Of a stretch of DNA of 64,000 bases, positions 8,831 through 16,651 are shown in pieces. This DNA is from Ancylothrix sp. D3o (GTDB lineage: Bacteria; Cyanobacteriota; Cyanobacteriia; Cyanobacteriales; Oscillatoriaceae). Position 1 is the stretch's first letter, and the number at the start of each line of letters is the position of its first letter. The notes below the pieces were generated by a model. The model saw only the letters and a list, made by a program, of their open reading frames with translations, made no database searches and was not told the origin of the DNA. Made by a program: the position numbers and the translations under genes. The DNA lies in assembly GCF_025370775.1 (NCBI RefSeq), contig NZ_JAMXEX010000003.1, forward strand, positions 310,001 to 374,000. Direction: 5' to 3'.

Positions 8831-9295
8831 CTACAAAACCTTGTGGGTATATTCGTGTTGTTTTACATTATCTTCGGTGCGAATAATCCGCTGAGAATTT
8901 AAAACCCGCTTGCGATCAATTGAATATTTAAAATCATTGCGACTTGTTCCCAAAGGAATATGCGACTGTGCAGAAGGCCGGCTTTTATAAGTACGAGCCG
9001 CAGAAATTGCCCGAAAAGAAAAATCATCACAAAACTGAGCATTTGATGGAAAATCCGCCGGCAACTTCAGAGAATCCCCCTCTAAAACTTCTCCCAAAGT
9101 AGTAGCCTTAGCCACTTGATAAGAAGTAGGAATTCCTTTCACAATTGCTTCCAAAGCAGCCGAAGGAATTGGCTCAACAACGTTCACCTCATGCACTTCG
9201 CCATCTTCCTTAATAAAACAAGTCGCCAACCCAAGCACCAAGTAATCATCACTGCTGACATCGGGCGCATTCGGAAAACTAATCACAGTTGTCAT
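8831..9295 (-). CDS. Conserved cyanobacterial protein of unknown function
   Basis: The 154-residue product begins MTTVISFPNAPDVSSDDYLV and has no signal peptide or membrane helix. I recall very similar N-termini (VSSDDYLVLGLATCF, IPSAALEAI.KGIPTSY) in other cyanobacteria, so it looks like a lineage-restricted conserved protein, but I know no function. The C-terminus is basic with RKRVLNSQRIIR. The composition is protein-like and the start is an ATG. Its convergent neighbour is the secreted protein ending at 8798. Confidence 0.72.
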   Translation of the reverse strand: MTTVISFPNAPDVSSDDYLVLGLATCFIKEDGEVHEVNVVEPIPSAALEAIVKGIPTSYQVAKATTLGEVLEGDSLKLPADFPSNAQFCDDFSFRAISAARTYKSRPSAQSHIPLGTSRNDFKYSIDRKRVLNSQRIIRTEDNVKQHEYTHKVL

Positions 9296-9581
9296 AACAA
9301 TCTTTTAAGGAATCCATTAAATACGTTTCCTATCCTACCATTTCACCCCAGTAGGCTAGACTAAATAACCAAACAATACCTGTCAGTTTCGATCACAGCC
9401 AAAAAAGCCCTGGTGGGAATCGCCCCTCCCCAGAGAAATATAAAGATTTGATAAACTGCACCCGAAACTAACCTTTAAAAATCTTTTGGCCCCAGAACCG
9501 GCATTCCCCTGGATGGGAAAAGGTAATCGCCGGCAGAATTTATACCAGAACCAGCTTTTATAGAAGTTATAACGGTGCAGA

Positions 9582-9800
9582 CTAGGAATAAAGGGCCAGA
9601 TTTGGCTCAATAGTCCAACAAACCTGTCCTCGACTTTCACGTTCAATGCGACCGGCAGCTAAAGCAGTGCAGAGGTTGGTAAGCGCCTCCAAATCGTCCA
9701 CTCCATAGCCCTTCATCGCCAGGACTTGGCGGATAAGACCTTCAGATTCAACACTGAGGCAACCGGTGTTCAAAGCAGATTCAACAAGTGTGCGAATCAT
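9582..9800 (-). CDS. Small conserved cyanobacterial protein
   Basis: The 72-residue protein starts MIRTLVESALNTGCLSVESE and contains LIRQVLAMKGYGVDDLEALT and a RIERESRG segment. It has no signal peptide and looks helical and soluble. A good GGGGAGA ribosome site lies before the ATG, which supports translation. I recall similar short proteins in filamentous cyanobacteria but no role. A strong, unusual hairpin (9828-9887) lies 28 bases upstream of its start and may be part of its leader. Confidence 0.62.
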   Translation of the reverse strand: MIRTLVESALNTGCLSVESEGLIRQVLAMKGYGVDDLEALTNLCTALAAGRIERESRGQVCWTIEPNLALYS

Positions 9801-10136
9801 AATAGCCCGGATCTCCCCTAAATAACCGTCTACATTAAATATCTGGGATTTTTGAAAAATCCGGATCGATCAAGATCCCAGGTAGACGTGATCTTAAATT
9901 ATCGGTAAATGTGATTTAAGTCACTGACAAGCTCTCCGACTCTTTGCAGTCTGGGATGGGGATTAAATCGGTAATGATAGAAAAGACAGCCAAAAACTGT
10001 ATTACCTCCTGGGTATCTGTTTACAGGCTTTGTACACGATAGTGCCTCCCCAAAGATTAGAGTATTGTTATGCTGTTGATCGCGGTTGGGGTGCTAGTCT
10101 TTTAGCCGTGTAGTGTGTGTTGAGGTCTGAATTGGA
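9801..10136. other. Divergent intergenic region, 336 bp
   Basis: It separates the small minus-strand gene from the CapA-like gene. It contains the 9828-9887 hairpin and otherwise nothing I can name. Promoters for both genes should be here. Confidence 0.5.
9828..9887 (-). promoter_or_regulatory. Two-part hairpin in the leader of the 72-residue gene
   Basis: GTCTAC (9828-9833) pairs with GTAGAC (9882-9887), and CTGGGAT (9843-9849) pairs with ATCCCAG (9875-9881). The two stems would stack with a 9-base bulge, and the apical loop contains ATTTTTGAAAAAT and CGGATCGATC. No T-run follows in either direction. Placed 28 bases ahead of a start codon it could be an RNA regulatory element. Confidence 0.45.
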
Positions 10137-12005
10137 ATGACGACATTTGATAGTGTTGTTGGGCAACCTTCTGTATTAGATATGGCGAGAGCCGGCAATT
10201 TCCGGGCGTTGAGTTATTGGATAAACACCTTTTTGATGCCCCAAGGCATTCATGCGCGTGTCGAAAAGGCTTCCGCCGGCTGTGTACAAATCTTAATCGA
10301 GTCGCCACACTCGCCAGAACCAGAGCCAATAGTTCAGTCGATCTGCCATCAAATTTGGCGGCTCAATTCTGATGTGATCCAAGGCGTTCGGATCGTAGCG
10401 CGAACCAGTAGCAACTCAGATATCCTCTGGAAACAATCTGTCCGCATTGTTACCCCAGCAAACCAACGTCGCACTCAATCTGTGCGCCGCCACCGCGACG
10501 ACGCCGCCAAGCAGATCAATTTTAAAACCCTCCGGGCGCTCTTGATTGCCGGAACGGCGATTACATCGTTTGTTCTCAGCGCCAGTCTTACTTATCATTT
10601 GATTTTGCCGTCTTCGCGTCTGGCTAAGGCTGTCTCTCCGGTGTCGTCGGTGCCCCAAGTTCGTCCCCTCTCGGTGCGAACGGCCAAGGAAACGGTAGCG
10701 GTTATCCCCCACAATCAAGTCCTCAACCCAAACGACCCCATCGTTACTTTGATGTTTGGCAAGGATCTAACTCCCAACACCACCGGCGCCGAACAACCGT
10801 CTTTTTCACCCCAAGTTGACATCTACCGCGAGGCTGATTTTTCTACCGTTAGCCTCGATCCGACTTCTGTGAGTGCTGAAAGTGCTTTTGTGACAGCCAA
10901 CCGCCTCGCTTCCGAAGGAGTCGATCTCGTAACGGTGGCCGGTGGCGTGGAAAGACAAGCTCAAAGCAGCTTAGAACAAGCTGCGGTTCATTATGTTGGG
11001 GCCGGTGAAAATGCTTTACAATCGCGGCGACCGTCGATTATTGATGTCAAAGGCCAACGTATAGCTTATCTGGCTTATGAACAAGCCAATGCTGACAACC
11101 AAGCGGCACTGAAAGCTCAAATTAAAGAAGATATCCAAGCTATCCGCACTCAAGTTGATTGGGTGGTTATTAATTATCACACTCATGCAGAACTCGGCGA
11201 AGTTCCCAGCGAGTGGCAAGTAGAATTATCTCATTTTGCCATTGATCACGGGGCGGATTTGGTGGTGGGCTACCACCCAGAACGCTTACAGGGTGCAGAA
11301 ATTTATAAGGGCCGGCCCATTGCTTATGCTTTGGGAAACTTTATTTTTGGCGAAACAACCCAAAGTGATTTTGATACGGCTGTGTTGAAGGTTTCGCTCA
11401 AAGACAGAAAAATGAAGGTAGAATTTTTGCCGGTGCAGGTGCGTTCTTATCAACCGCAGGTAATTGATGGCTCAGAAGGCGAGGCAATTCTCCAAACAAT
11501 AGAGGAAATGTCTTTGAGTTTTAACCGGCCTATGACTTCGCCTATGATTATTTATGCTCCCAAAACCCAGCCTAAAGCCTCCGTAGCCGAGGGTTCTCTT
11601 CAATCTATGCCAGCAAAAAGCATCATTGAAGAACCTTCTCCTACTTTCACTGGAGAAAGTTTTGTGAAAACGTCGGGAGGATCGAAACGTTTGATTGAGA
11701 TGCCGGTGTTTCCGGGTGATATCATTCACCGAAATTATCTTGATGAGCAACTTTGGCCGCAAACCGAATTGCCAGAACCGGCAGAATCTTCTGTTGAGGC
11801 TGATCCGTTTATTTCAGAGCCTTTTATCGAAGAACCGCTGTCTGCTCCTGCAAATGCGGAACCTCACTCCAAAGCGCCGGCACAGCCTGTTTATTCGTTT
11901 AATTTGTCTTATTATTCCAAACCCAAGGATTTACAAACAGTCAATTTGGCTGCTGGTATCCAGACCACCGACCACAAAAATATAGACCTGCCGGTGTTTC
12001 TGTAA
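10137..12005 (+). CDS. CapA-like (PGA_cap) metallophosphatase-fold protein, membrane-anchored
   Basis: The 622-residue product has an N-terminal domain of about 115 residues (MTTFDSVVGQPSVLDMARAG). A single transmembrane helix follows at about 140-165. A CapA-type domain spans about 195-440, with VDLVTVAGG, WVVINYHTHAELGEVPS, HGADLVVGYHPE and GRPIAYALGNFIFGE. In the family, these histidine and asparagine motifs form a calcineurin-like metal site, and some members act in poly-gamma-glutamate or capsule export. The C-terminal 180 residues are a Pro/Glu/Ser-rich tail of low conservation. I infer an extracytoplasmic enzyme, and the substrate is unknown. The next gene follows closely. Confidence 0.85.
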   Translation: MTTFDSVVGQPSVLDMARAGNFRALSYWINTFLMPQGIHARVEKASAGCVQILIESPHSPEPEPIVQSICHQIWRLNSDVIQGVRIVARTSSNSDILWKQSVRIVTPANQRRTQSVRRHRDDAAKQINFKTLRALLIAGTAITSFVLSASLTYHLILPSSRLAKAVSPVSSVPQVRPLSVRTAKETVAVIPHNQVLNPNDPIVTLMFGKDLTPNTTGAEQPSFSPQVDIYREADFSTVSLDPTSVSAESAFVTANRLASEGVDLVTVAGGVERQAQSSLEQAAVHYVGAGENALQSRRPSIIDVKGQRIAYLAYEQANADNQAALKAQIKEDIQAIRTQVDWVVINYHTHAELGEVPSEWQVELSHFAIDHGADLVVGYHPERLQGAEIYKGRPIAYALGNFIFGETTQSDFDTAVLKVSLKDRKMKVEFLPVQVRSYQPQVIDGSEGEAILQTIEEMSLSFNRPMTSPMIIYAPKTQPKASVAEGSLQSMPAKSIIEEPSPTFTGESFVKTSGGSKRLIEMPVFPGDIIHRNYLDEQLWPQTELPEPAESSVEADPFISEPFIEEPLSAPANAEPHSKAPAQPVYSFNLSYYSKPKDLQTVNLAAGIQTTDHKNIDLPVFL

Positions 12006-12085
12006 GATTTTTGAATTATTATCGATCTGCCGGTCGGCCAAAAACCGCCTCCCAAGCTACCACTGACACCCAACCAAGGACAATT

Positions 12086-12955
12086 GTGTTTGCCATCGCC
12101 GTTAATAAGCAGCAGTACGAAACCTACACTCTCACAGACGACTCCGCCGAGTCTTCTCTTGAAGTCGTTCCTGAACGGGGTGGGATAATCACCGGCTGGC
12201 AGGTTAAAGGCAAAGAAATTCTCTACCTGGATGCCGAACGCTTTGCCAACCCTGCGCTCAGCGTCCGGGGAGGAATCCCGATTTTATTTCCGATTTGCGG
12301 GAATTTGCCCAATAATACCTACAGTTATCAAAACCAGCAGTACACGCTCAAACAACACGGCTTTGCCCGCGATGCAGCTTGGCTTGTCAGTGACCAGGTA
12401 ACGGATAATAAGGCTAGTCTCACTTTGGTTATGCACAGTAATGAGGAAACTCGTGCTGTTTATCCATTTGATTTTAAGCTGGCTTTTAGTTACACGATAA
12501 AGGGAAATGCCTTAGAAATTTTTCAGCGCTATACAAATTTATCTGAGGAAACGATGCCGTTTTGCACCGGCCTCCATCCCTATTTTTTGACACCAGATAA
12601 AAGTCAGTTGCGCTTTGAAATTCCAGCGGTGCAGTATATCGACCAAATTAAGCAAACCAAACATCCCTATTACGGTCATTTTGATTTGACCCCAGATGAG
12701 TTGGATTTGGCTTTTCCCCAAATTACCGGCCTGGCGGCGAATTTTACCGATAATAGCCGCCGGCTGCGGGTGACGGTTAGCTATAGCAGTGCTTATACGA
12801 CTTTGGTTTTTTGGACTATCAAAGGCAAAGATTATTGCTGTATTGAACCTTGGAGCGCGCCGCGAAATGCCTTAAATGCCGGTAAACCCTTGATTCGGCT
12901 TGCTCCTGGGGCTAGTTGTGAAACCATAGTCCGGTTGAGTGTGACATTTTTTTAA
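12086..12955 (+). CDS. Aldose 1-epimerase-like mutarotase
   Basis: I start it at the GTG at 12086, preceded at five bases by AAGGA, giving 289 residues (MFAIAVNKQQYETY). A longer frame from a TTG at 12011 lacks a ribosome site. Family features are VVPERGGIITGW near the N-terminus, GGIPILFPICGNLP, QHGFARDAAW, FCTGLHPYF and the final IEPWSAPRNALNAG. These match galactose mutarotase/hexose-6-phosphate epimerases, which interconvert sugar anomers. It is cytoplasmic, with no signal peptide. It lies 80 bp after the CapA-like gene and could be co-transcribed, although a functional link is not evident. Confidence 0.87.
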   Translation: MFAIAVNKQQYETYTLTDDSAESSLEVVPERGGIITGWQVKGKEILYLDAERFANPALSVRGGIPILFPICGNLPNNTYSYQNQQYTLKQHGFARDAAWLVSDQVTDNKASLTLVMHSNEETRAVYPFDFKLAFSYTIKGNALEIFQRYTNLSEETMPFCTGLHPYFLTPDKSQLRFEIPAVQYIDQIKQTKHPYYGHFDLTPDELDLAFPQITGLAANFTDNSRRLRVTVSYSSAYTTLVFWTIKGKDYCCIEPWSAPRNALNAGKPLIRLAPGASCETIVRLSVTFF

Positions 12956-13021
12956 AAAAACCTCTTGCATTTCTCAAAGGATGTGTTATGGTATTAAAGG
13001 TGTGAGCGAAGAACACACAGC

Positions 13022-13093
13022 GGGTCGCTAACTCAACGGTAGAGTACTCGGCTTTTAACCGATTAGTTCCGGGTTCGAATCCCGGGCGTCCCA
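13022..13093 (+). tRNA. trnK: tRNA-Lys (TTT)
   Basis: The 72-base cloverleaf has the anticodon loop CTTTTAA (anticodon TTT), a D arm with AACGGTAGAG, a T arm CCGGG-TTCGAAT-CCCGG and discriminator A with no encoded CCA. The acceptor reads GGGTCGC at the 5' end and GCGTCCC at the 3' end, which leaves a T-T mismatch at position 4-69. The usual cyanobacterial form, as I recall it, ends GCGACCC. Confidence 0.93.
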
Positions 13094-13317
13094 TTTAGAA
13101 AAAGAGATCAGTAAGTTTGAGGCTTTAGGGATAAGGCGTAACAAAGAGCCTTTTATCTCGCTTCAGTCGGTTGTCGATGAATTTTGACTATGGACTAATG
13201 ACTTTTGACAAATGACAAAATAATTTCGCAGAAGTGTCAAAGTATCTTAAGATTGTCGTAAGAATTAGGCTGCTATAAAACCAACTCGCTGACAATACAG
13301 AATTAGGAGGAATATCT

Positions 13318-14397
13318 ATGGCGCTAGTACCTATGCGGTTGCTGCTCGATCACGCGGCGGAAAACGGTTACGGCTTGCCGGCTTTCAACGTCAATAACAT
13401 GGAGCAAATCCAATCGATCATGCGGGCAGCAGAAGAAACCGATAGCCCGGTGATTTTGCAAGCTTCTCGTGGCGCTCGTAACTATGCCGGTGAAAACTTT
13501 TTGCGCCATCTGATTCTGGCTGCGGTGGAAACCTACCCGCATATTCCCATTTCGATGCACCAAGATCACGGGAATGAACCGGCCACCTGCTATTCTGCCA
13601 TGAAGAACGGTTTCACCAGCGTAATGATGGATGGCTCTTTGGAAGCGGATGCTAAAACTCCCGCCAGCTATGAGTACAACGTTGCTGTTACCCGCGAAGT
13701 GGTGAAAGTGGCTCACGCTATTGGTGTGAGTGTTGAAGGTGAACTCGGTTGCTTGGGTTCTTTGGAAACCGGCATGGGTGAAGCTGAAGATGGACACGGT
13801 TTTGAAGGCAAACTGGATCATTCTCAATTGCTGACTGATCCGGATCAAGCTGTTGATTTCGTTGAGCAAACCGGCGTGGATGCGCTGGCGGTGGCAATTG
13901 GTACCTCTCACGGTGCTTATAAGTTTACCCGTAAGCCGACTGGCGAAATTTTGGCAATTAGCCGCATTGAAGAAATTCACCGCCGCTTGCCGAATACTCA
14001 CTTGGTGATGCACGGTTCTTCTTCGGTGCCGGAAGATTTGCTGGCTTTGATTAACCAGTATGGCGGTACTATCCCTGAAACTTATGGGGTGCCTGTCGAA
14101 GAAATCCAAAAAGGCATTAAGTGCGGTGTGCGTAAGGTTAATATTGACACCGACAACCGTTTGGCGATTACTGCTGCGGTGCGGGAAGCTTTGGGTACAA
14201 ATACCAAAGAATTTGACCCCCGCCACTTCTTGAAGCCTTCGATTAAGTATATGCAGAAGGTTTGTGCAGATCGTTATCAGCAGTTTGGTGCTGCCGGTAA
14301 TGCCAGCAAGATTAAGCAAGTTTCTCAGGAAGAATTTGCACGCAAGTATGCCAAAGGCGAACTTAACAGCGCTCCTAAGAAGGCTGTGACTGTTTAA
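13318..14397 (+). CDS. fba: Fructose-bisphosphate aldolase, class II (Calvin-cycle subtype)
   Basis: The 359-residue enzyme condenses dihydroxyacetone phosphate with glyceraldehyde-3-phosphate or erythrose-4-phosphate, giving fructose or sedoheptulose bisphosphate. Visible family signatures are [10 protein letters not shown], the catalytic/zinc segment [17 protein letters not shown], the metal site HGSSSVP, and [12 protein letters not shown]. The length fits the cyanobacterial/proteobacterial class II Calvin type. A consensus AGGAGG lies seven bases before the ATG, as expected for a highly expressed gene. It stands alone, with a terminator hairpin after the stop. It is a cytoplasmic enzyme of carbon fixation and glycolysis. 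Confidence 0.97.
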   Translation: MALVPMRLLLDHAAENGYGLPAFNVNNMEQIQSIMRAAEETDSPVILQASRGARNYAGENFLRHLILAAVETYPHIPISMHQDHGNEPATCYSAMKNGFTSVMMDGSLEADAKTPASYEYNVAVTREVVKVAHAIGVSVEGELGCLGSLETGMGEAEDGHGFEGKLDHSQLLTDPDQAVDFVEQTGVDALAVAIGTSHGAYKFTRKPTGEILAISRIEEIHRRLPNTHLVMHGSSSVPEDLLALINQYGGTIPETYGVPVEEIQKGIKCGVRKVNIDTDNRLAITAAVREALGTNTKEFDPRHFLKPSIKYMQKVCADRYQQFGAAGNASKIKQVSQEEFARKYAKGELNSAPKKAVTV

Positions 14398-14735
14398 TCA
14401 GTTGTTGCTGAAAAAGCGCTGAATAGGGGAATTGGCAAAATTAAAGTTGAAATTCCTAATTTGAACTTAACCGGGTGTGCTAATAGCTGCCCGGTTTTTG
14501 TTGTTGGCAGAGGGTAAGAAGCTAGGGAAGAGTTTTATGGGTGTTGTGGAGGGCTAGGTGGGTTTAAGGTTGGAAAAATACATGAAAGCCTGTTTCTGAG
14601 GTTAGAATGGCTGTTAAGGAAAGTGAGTTTGATTGCGTAAAAAAATTTATGAAGGATGGGTGCCGGTGATAAAGAATAGGAAAGTTTTCTTCCTGTTAGG
14701 TTAATGATCTTCTTTAAATCTGCCTTAGCTAACCT
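14398..14735. other. Intergenic stretch, 338 bp
   Basis: It contains the aldolase terminator (14471-14499). The remaining 230 bp are G/T-rich with no credible gene and must hold the promoter of the cyclase gene at 14736. Confidence 0.5.
14471..14499 (+). terminator. Rho-independent terminator of the aldolase gene
   Basis: CCGGG (14471-14475) and CCCGG (14490-14494) form a GC stem, extended inside by GC/GC, and are followed by TTTTT. It lies 73 bases after the stop codon. Confidence 0.78.
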
Positions 14736-16541
14736 ATGAAAAAGCCAGTAATTATTTGTGTAGACGATGAGATTAGCCTTCTTAAAAGTTTAAAGTTAGA
14801 GCTAAAAAATGCTTTTTATCAAGATTATGCCATTGAAATTGCCGAAGGGGGAGAGGAGGCTTTAGAGTTAATTGAAGAGTTGCAGGAGGAGGGGCGAGAA
14901 ATTCCTTTAATTATTTCTGATTATTTGATGCCAAATATGAAGGGTGATGAACTTTTAAAGCGGGTTCAAGAGATTTCTCCCCATACTCTTAAGGTTATGT
15001 TAACAGGGCAGGCAAATTTAGAAGCAATTGGAAATGCAATTAATTATGCTAAACTCTATCGCTATATTGCCAAACCTTGGCAATCTGAAGACCTTATATT
15101 GACGGTTAAAGAAGCGCTTAATAGTTACAATCAAGAGCAAAAACTAGGGCAGCAAAATGCTCAGATTGTGGAATTTAATAATATTTTGCAAGGCTTATTA
15201 AGTGAACAATCTATATTAATTTCTAAACTGCATGAGGAAGAACAACGTTTAAAAAAATTTTTAGATGCGATGCCGGTGGGGGTTTTGGTGACAGATACGG
15301 AAGGTAAACCTTTTTATATTAATTCTCGCGCTCAGGAGTTGCTTGGCAAAGGAAGGGTGGAAATAGCAAATCTTGAGGCATTGCGAGAAGCTTATCAAAT
15401 TTATCGAGCAAAGACTAACCAACTATATCCTTTAGAAGAGGATGCAATTTTTTGTGCTCTTCAAGGCAGAAGCGTGTATCTTGATGATTGGCAAATTCGT
15501 CAAGCCGATAAGAGCATTCCGATTGAAGTTTGGGGAACGCCGATTTATGATGAAGAAGGTAATATTATTTATGCGATTGCGGCTTTTACTGATATTACGG
15601 AACGAAAAAAAGCGGAAGCGGAGCGCAGTAAGTGGACAAAACAATTAGCGGATCTTAATTGTAATTTGCAAAAGGCTTTAGAAACGGAATTCCAACTAAC
15701 GGAAGCTGCGAGCCGGTTTGTGCCAAATCAGTTTTTATCTTTTTTGGGCTATGAAAGCCTTGTGGATGTGAAATTGGGGGATGCGGTAGAGCAGGAAATG
15801 TCGATTTTGTTTTGTGATATTCGGGATTTTACTACGATTTCGGAAAAATTGTCGCCTCAAGATAATTTTAAGTTTATTAATTCTTATCTTTCGCGGATGG
15901 AGCCGGCTATTATTGAAAATAATGGGTTTATTGATAAATATATTGGCGATGCCATTATGGCGCTGTTTGGGGAAAGCGCCGATGATGCAGTGAAAGCCGG
16001 TATTTCGATGCTACAAAAGCTGCGCCAATATAATTTTAATCGCTGTCAGGGTGGTTATCCAGCTATTAAAATTGGCGTTGGTATTAACACCGGCTCTTTA
16101 ATGTTAGGGACGGTTGGCGGTGTAAACCGAATGGATAGCACGGTGATCAGTGATGCGGTGAATTTAGCGGCGCGGGTTGAAACTTTAACGAAACATTATG
16201 GGGTGTCGATGTTGATTACTCAGAGGACTTTTTCGCACTTAAAAACGCCGGAAAATTATGCAATGCGCCAGGTGGATGAAGTTCAAGTGAAAGGCAAATC
16301 TGAATCTGTTTTAATTTATGAGGTTTTTGAGGGTGATCCGCCGGAAGAAAAAGAAGCGAAGTTGAAAACTCTGGAAAGGTTTACTGAAGGGTTATGCTTG
16401 TATAGTAACCAACAATTTAACAAAGCTGCTGTTTTATTTGCGGAATGTTTGCGCCTGCATCCCCAGGATAGACTGGCGTTGATTTATTTACAACTTTGCC
16501 AGAATCAAACTAAAGATAATTCTCTTTTATATCCCTTTTAA
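14736..16541 (+). CDS. Response-regulator adenylate cyclase (REC-PAS-class III cyclase)
   Basis: The 601-residue protein has a receiver domain (1-125) with acidic pocket D10/D11, phospho-acceptor D62 in ISDYLMP and K113. A coiled linker leads to a PAS domain (about 172-287) and a class III nucleotide cyclase domain (about 350-525). Cyclase residues are readable: metal aspartates D361 (FCDIRDF) and D405 (IGDAIMA), substrate-contact K401 and D467, and N476 and R480 in NLAAR. The K/D pair indicates ATP over GTP. I infer that phosphorylation of D62 tunes cAMP synthesis. The hybrid kinase 110 bp downstream on the same strand is the obvious candidate partner, making a split CyaC-like pathway. Confidence 0.93.
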   Translation: MKKPVIICVDDEISLLKSLKLELKNAFYQDYAIEIAEGGEEALELIEELQEEGREIPLIISDYLMPNMKGDELLKRVQEISPHTLKVMLTGQANLEAIGNAINYAKLYRYIAKPWQSEDLILTVKEALNSYNQEQKLGQQNAQIVEFNNILQGLLSEQSILISKLHEEEQRLKKFLDAMPVGVLVTDTEGKPFYINSRAQELLGKGRVEIANLEALREAYQIYRAKTNQLYPLEEDAIFCALQGRSVYLDDWQIRQADKSIPIEVWGTPIYDEEGNIIYAIAAFTDITERKKAEAERSKWTKQLADLNCNLQKALETEFQLTEAASRFVPNQFLSFLGYESLVDVKLGDAVEQEMSILFCDIRDFTTISEKLSPQDNFKFINSYLSRMEPAIIENNGFIDKYIGDAIMALFGESADDAVKAGISMLQKLRQYNFNRCQGGYPAIKIGVGINTGSLMLGTVGGVNRMDSTVISDAVNLAARVETLTKHYGVSMLITQRTFSHLKTPENYAMRQVDEVQVKGKSESVLIYEVFEGDPPEEKEAKLKTLERFTEGLCLYSNQQFNKAAVLFAECLRLHPQDRLALIYLQLCQNQTKDNSLLYPF

Positions 16542-16651
16542 GGGCTTTTAAATAAAAGCTAAGAATGATGATAAGCTATTAAACTTTTCTGAAAAGTAGA
16601 TAAAATTTAATTTCTATAAGCTTAAAAAGAAAGCTTCTTTAACTCTGTGCT

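Noticed and set aside
12011-12085. TTG-started extension of the epimerase
   Set aside because: The GTG at 12086 has AAGGA at five bases and matches the family start.
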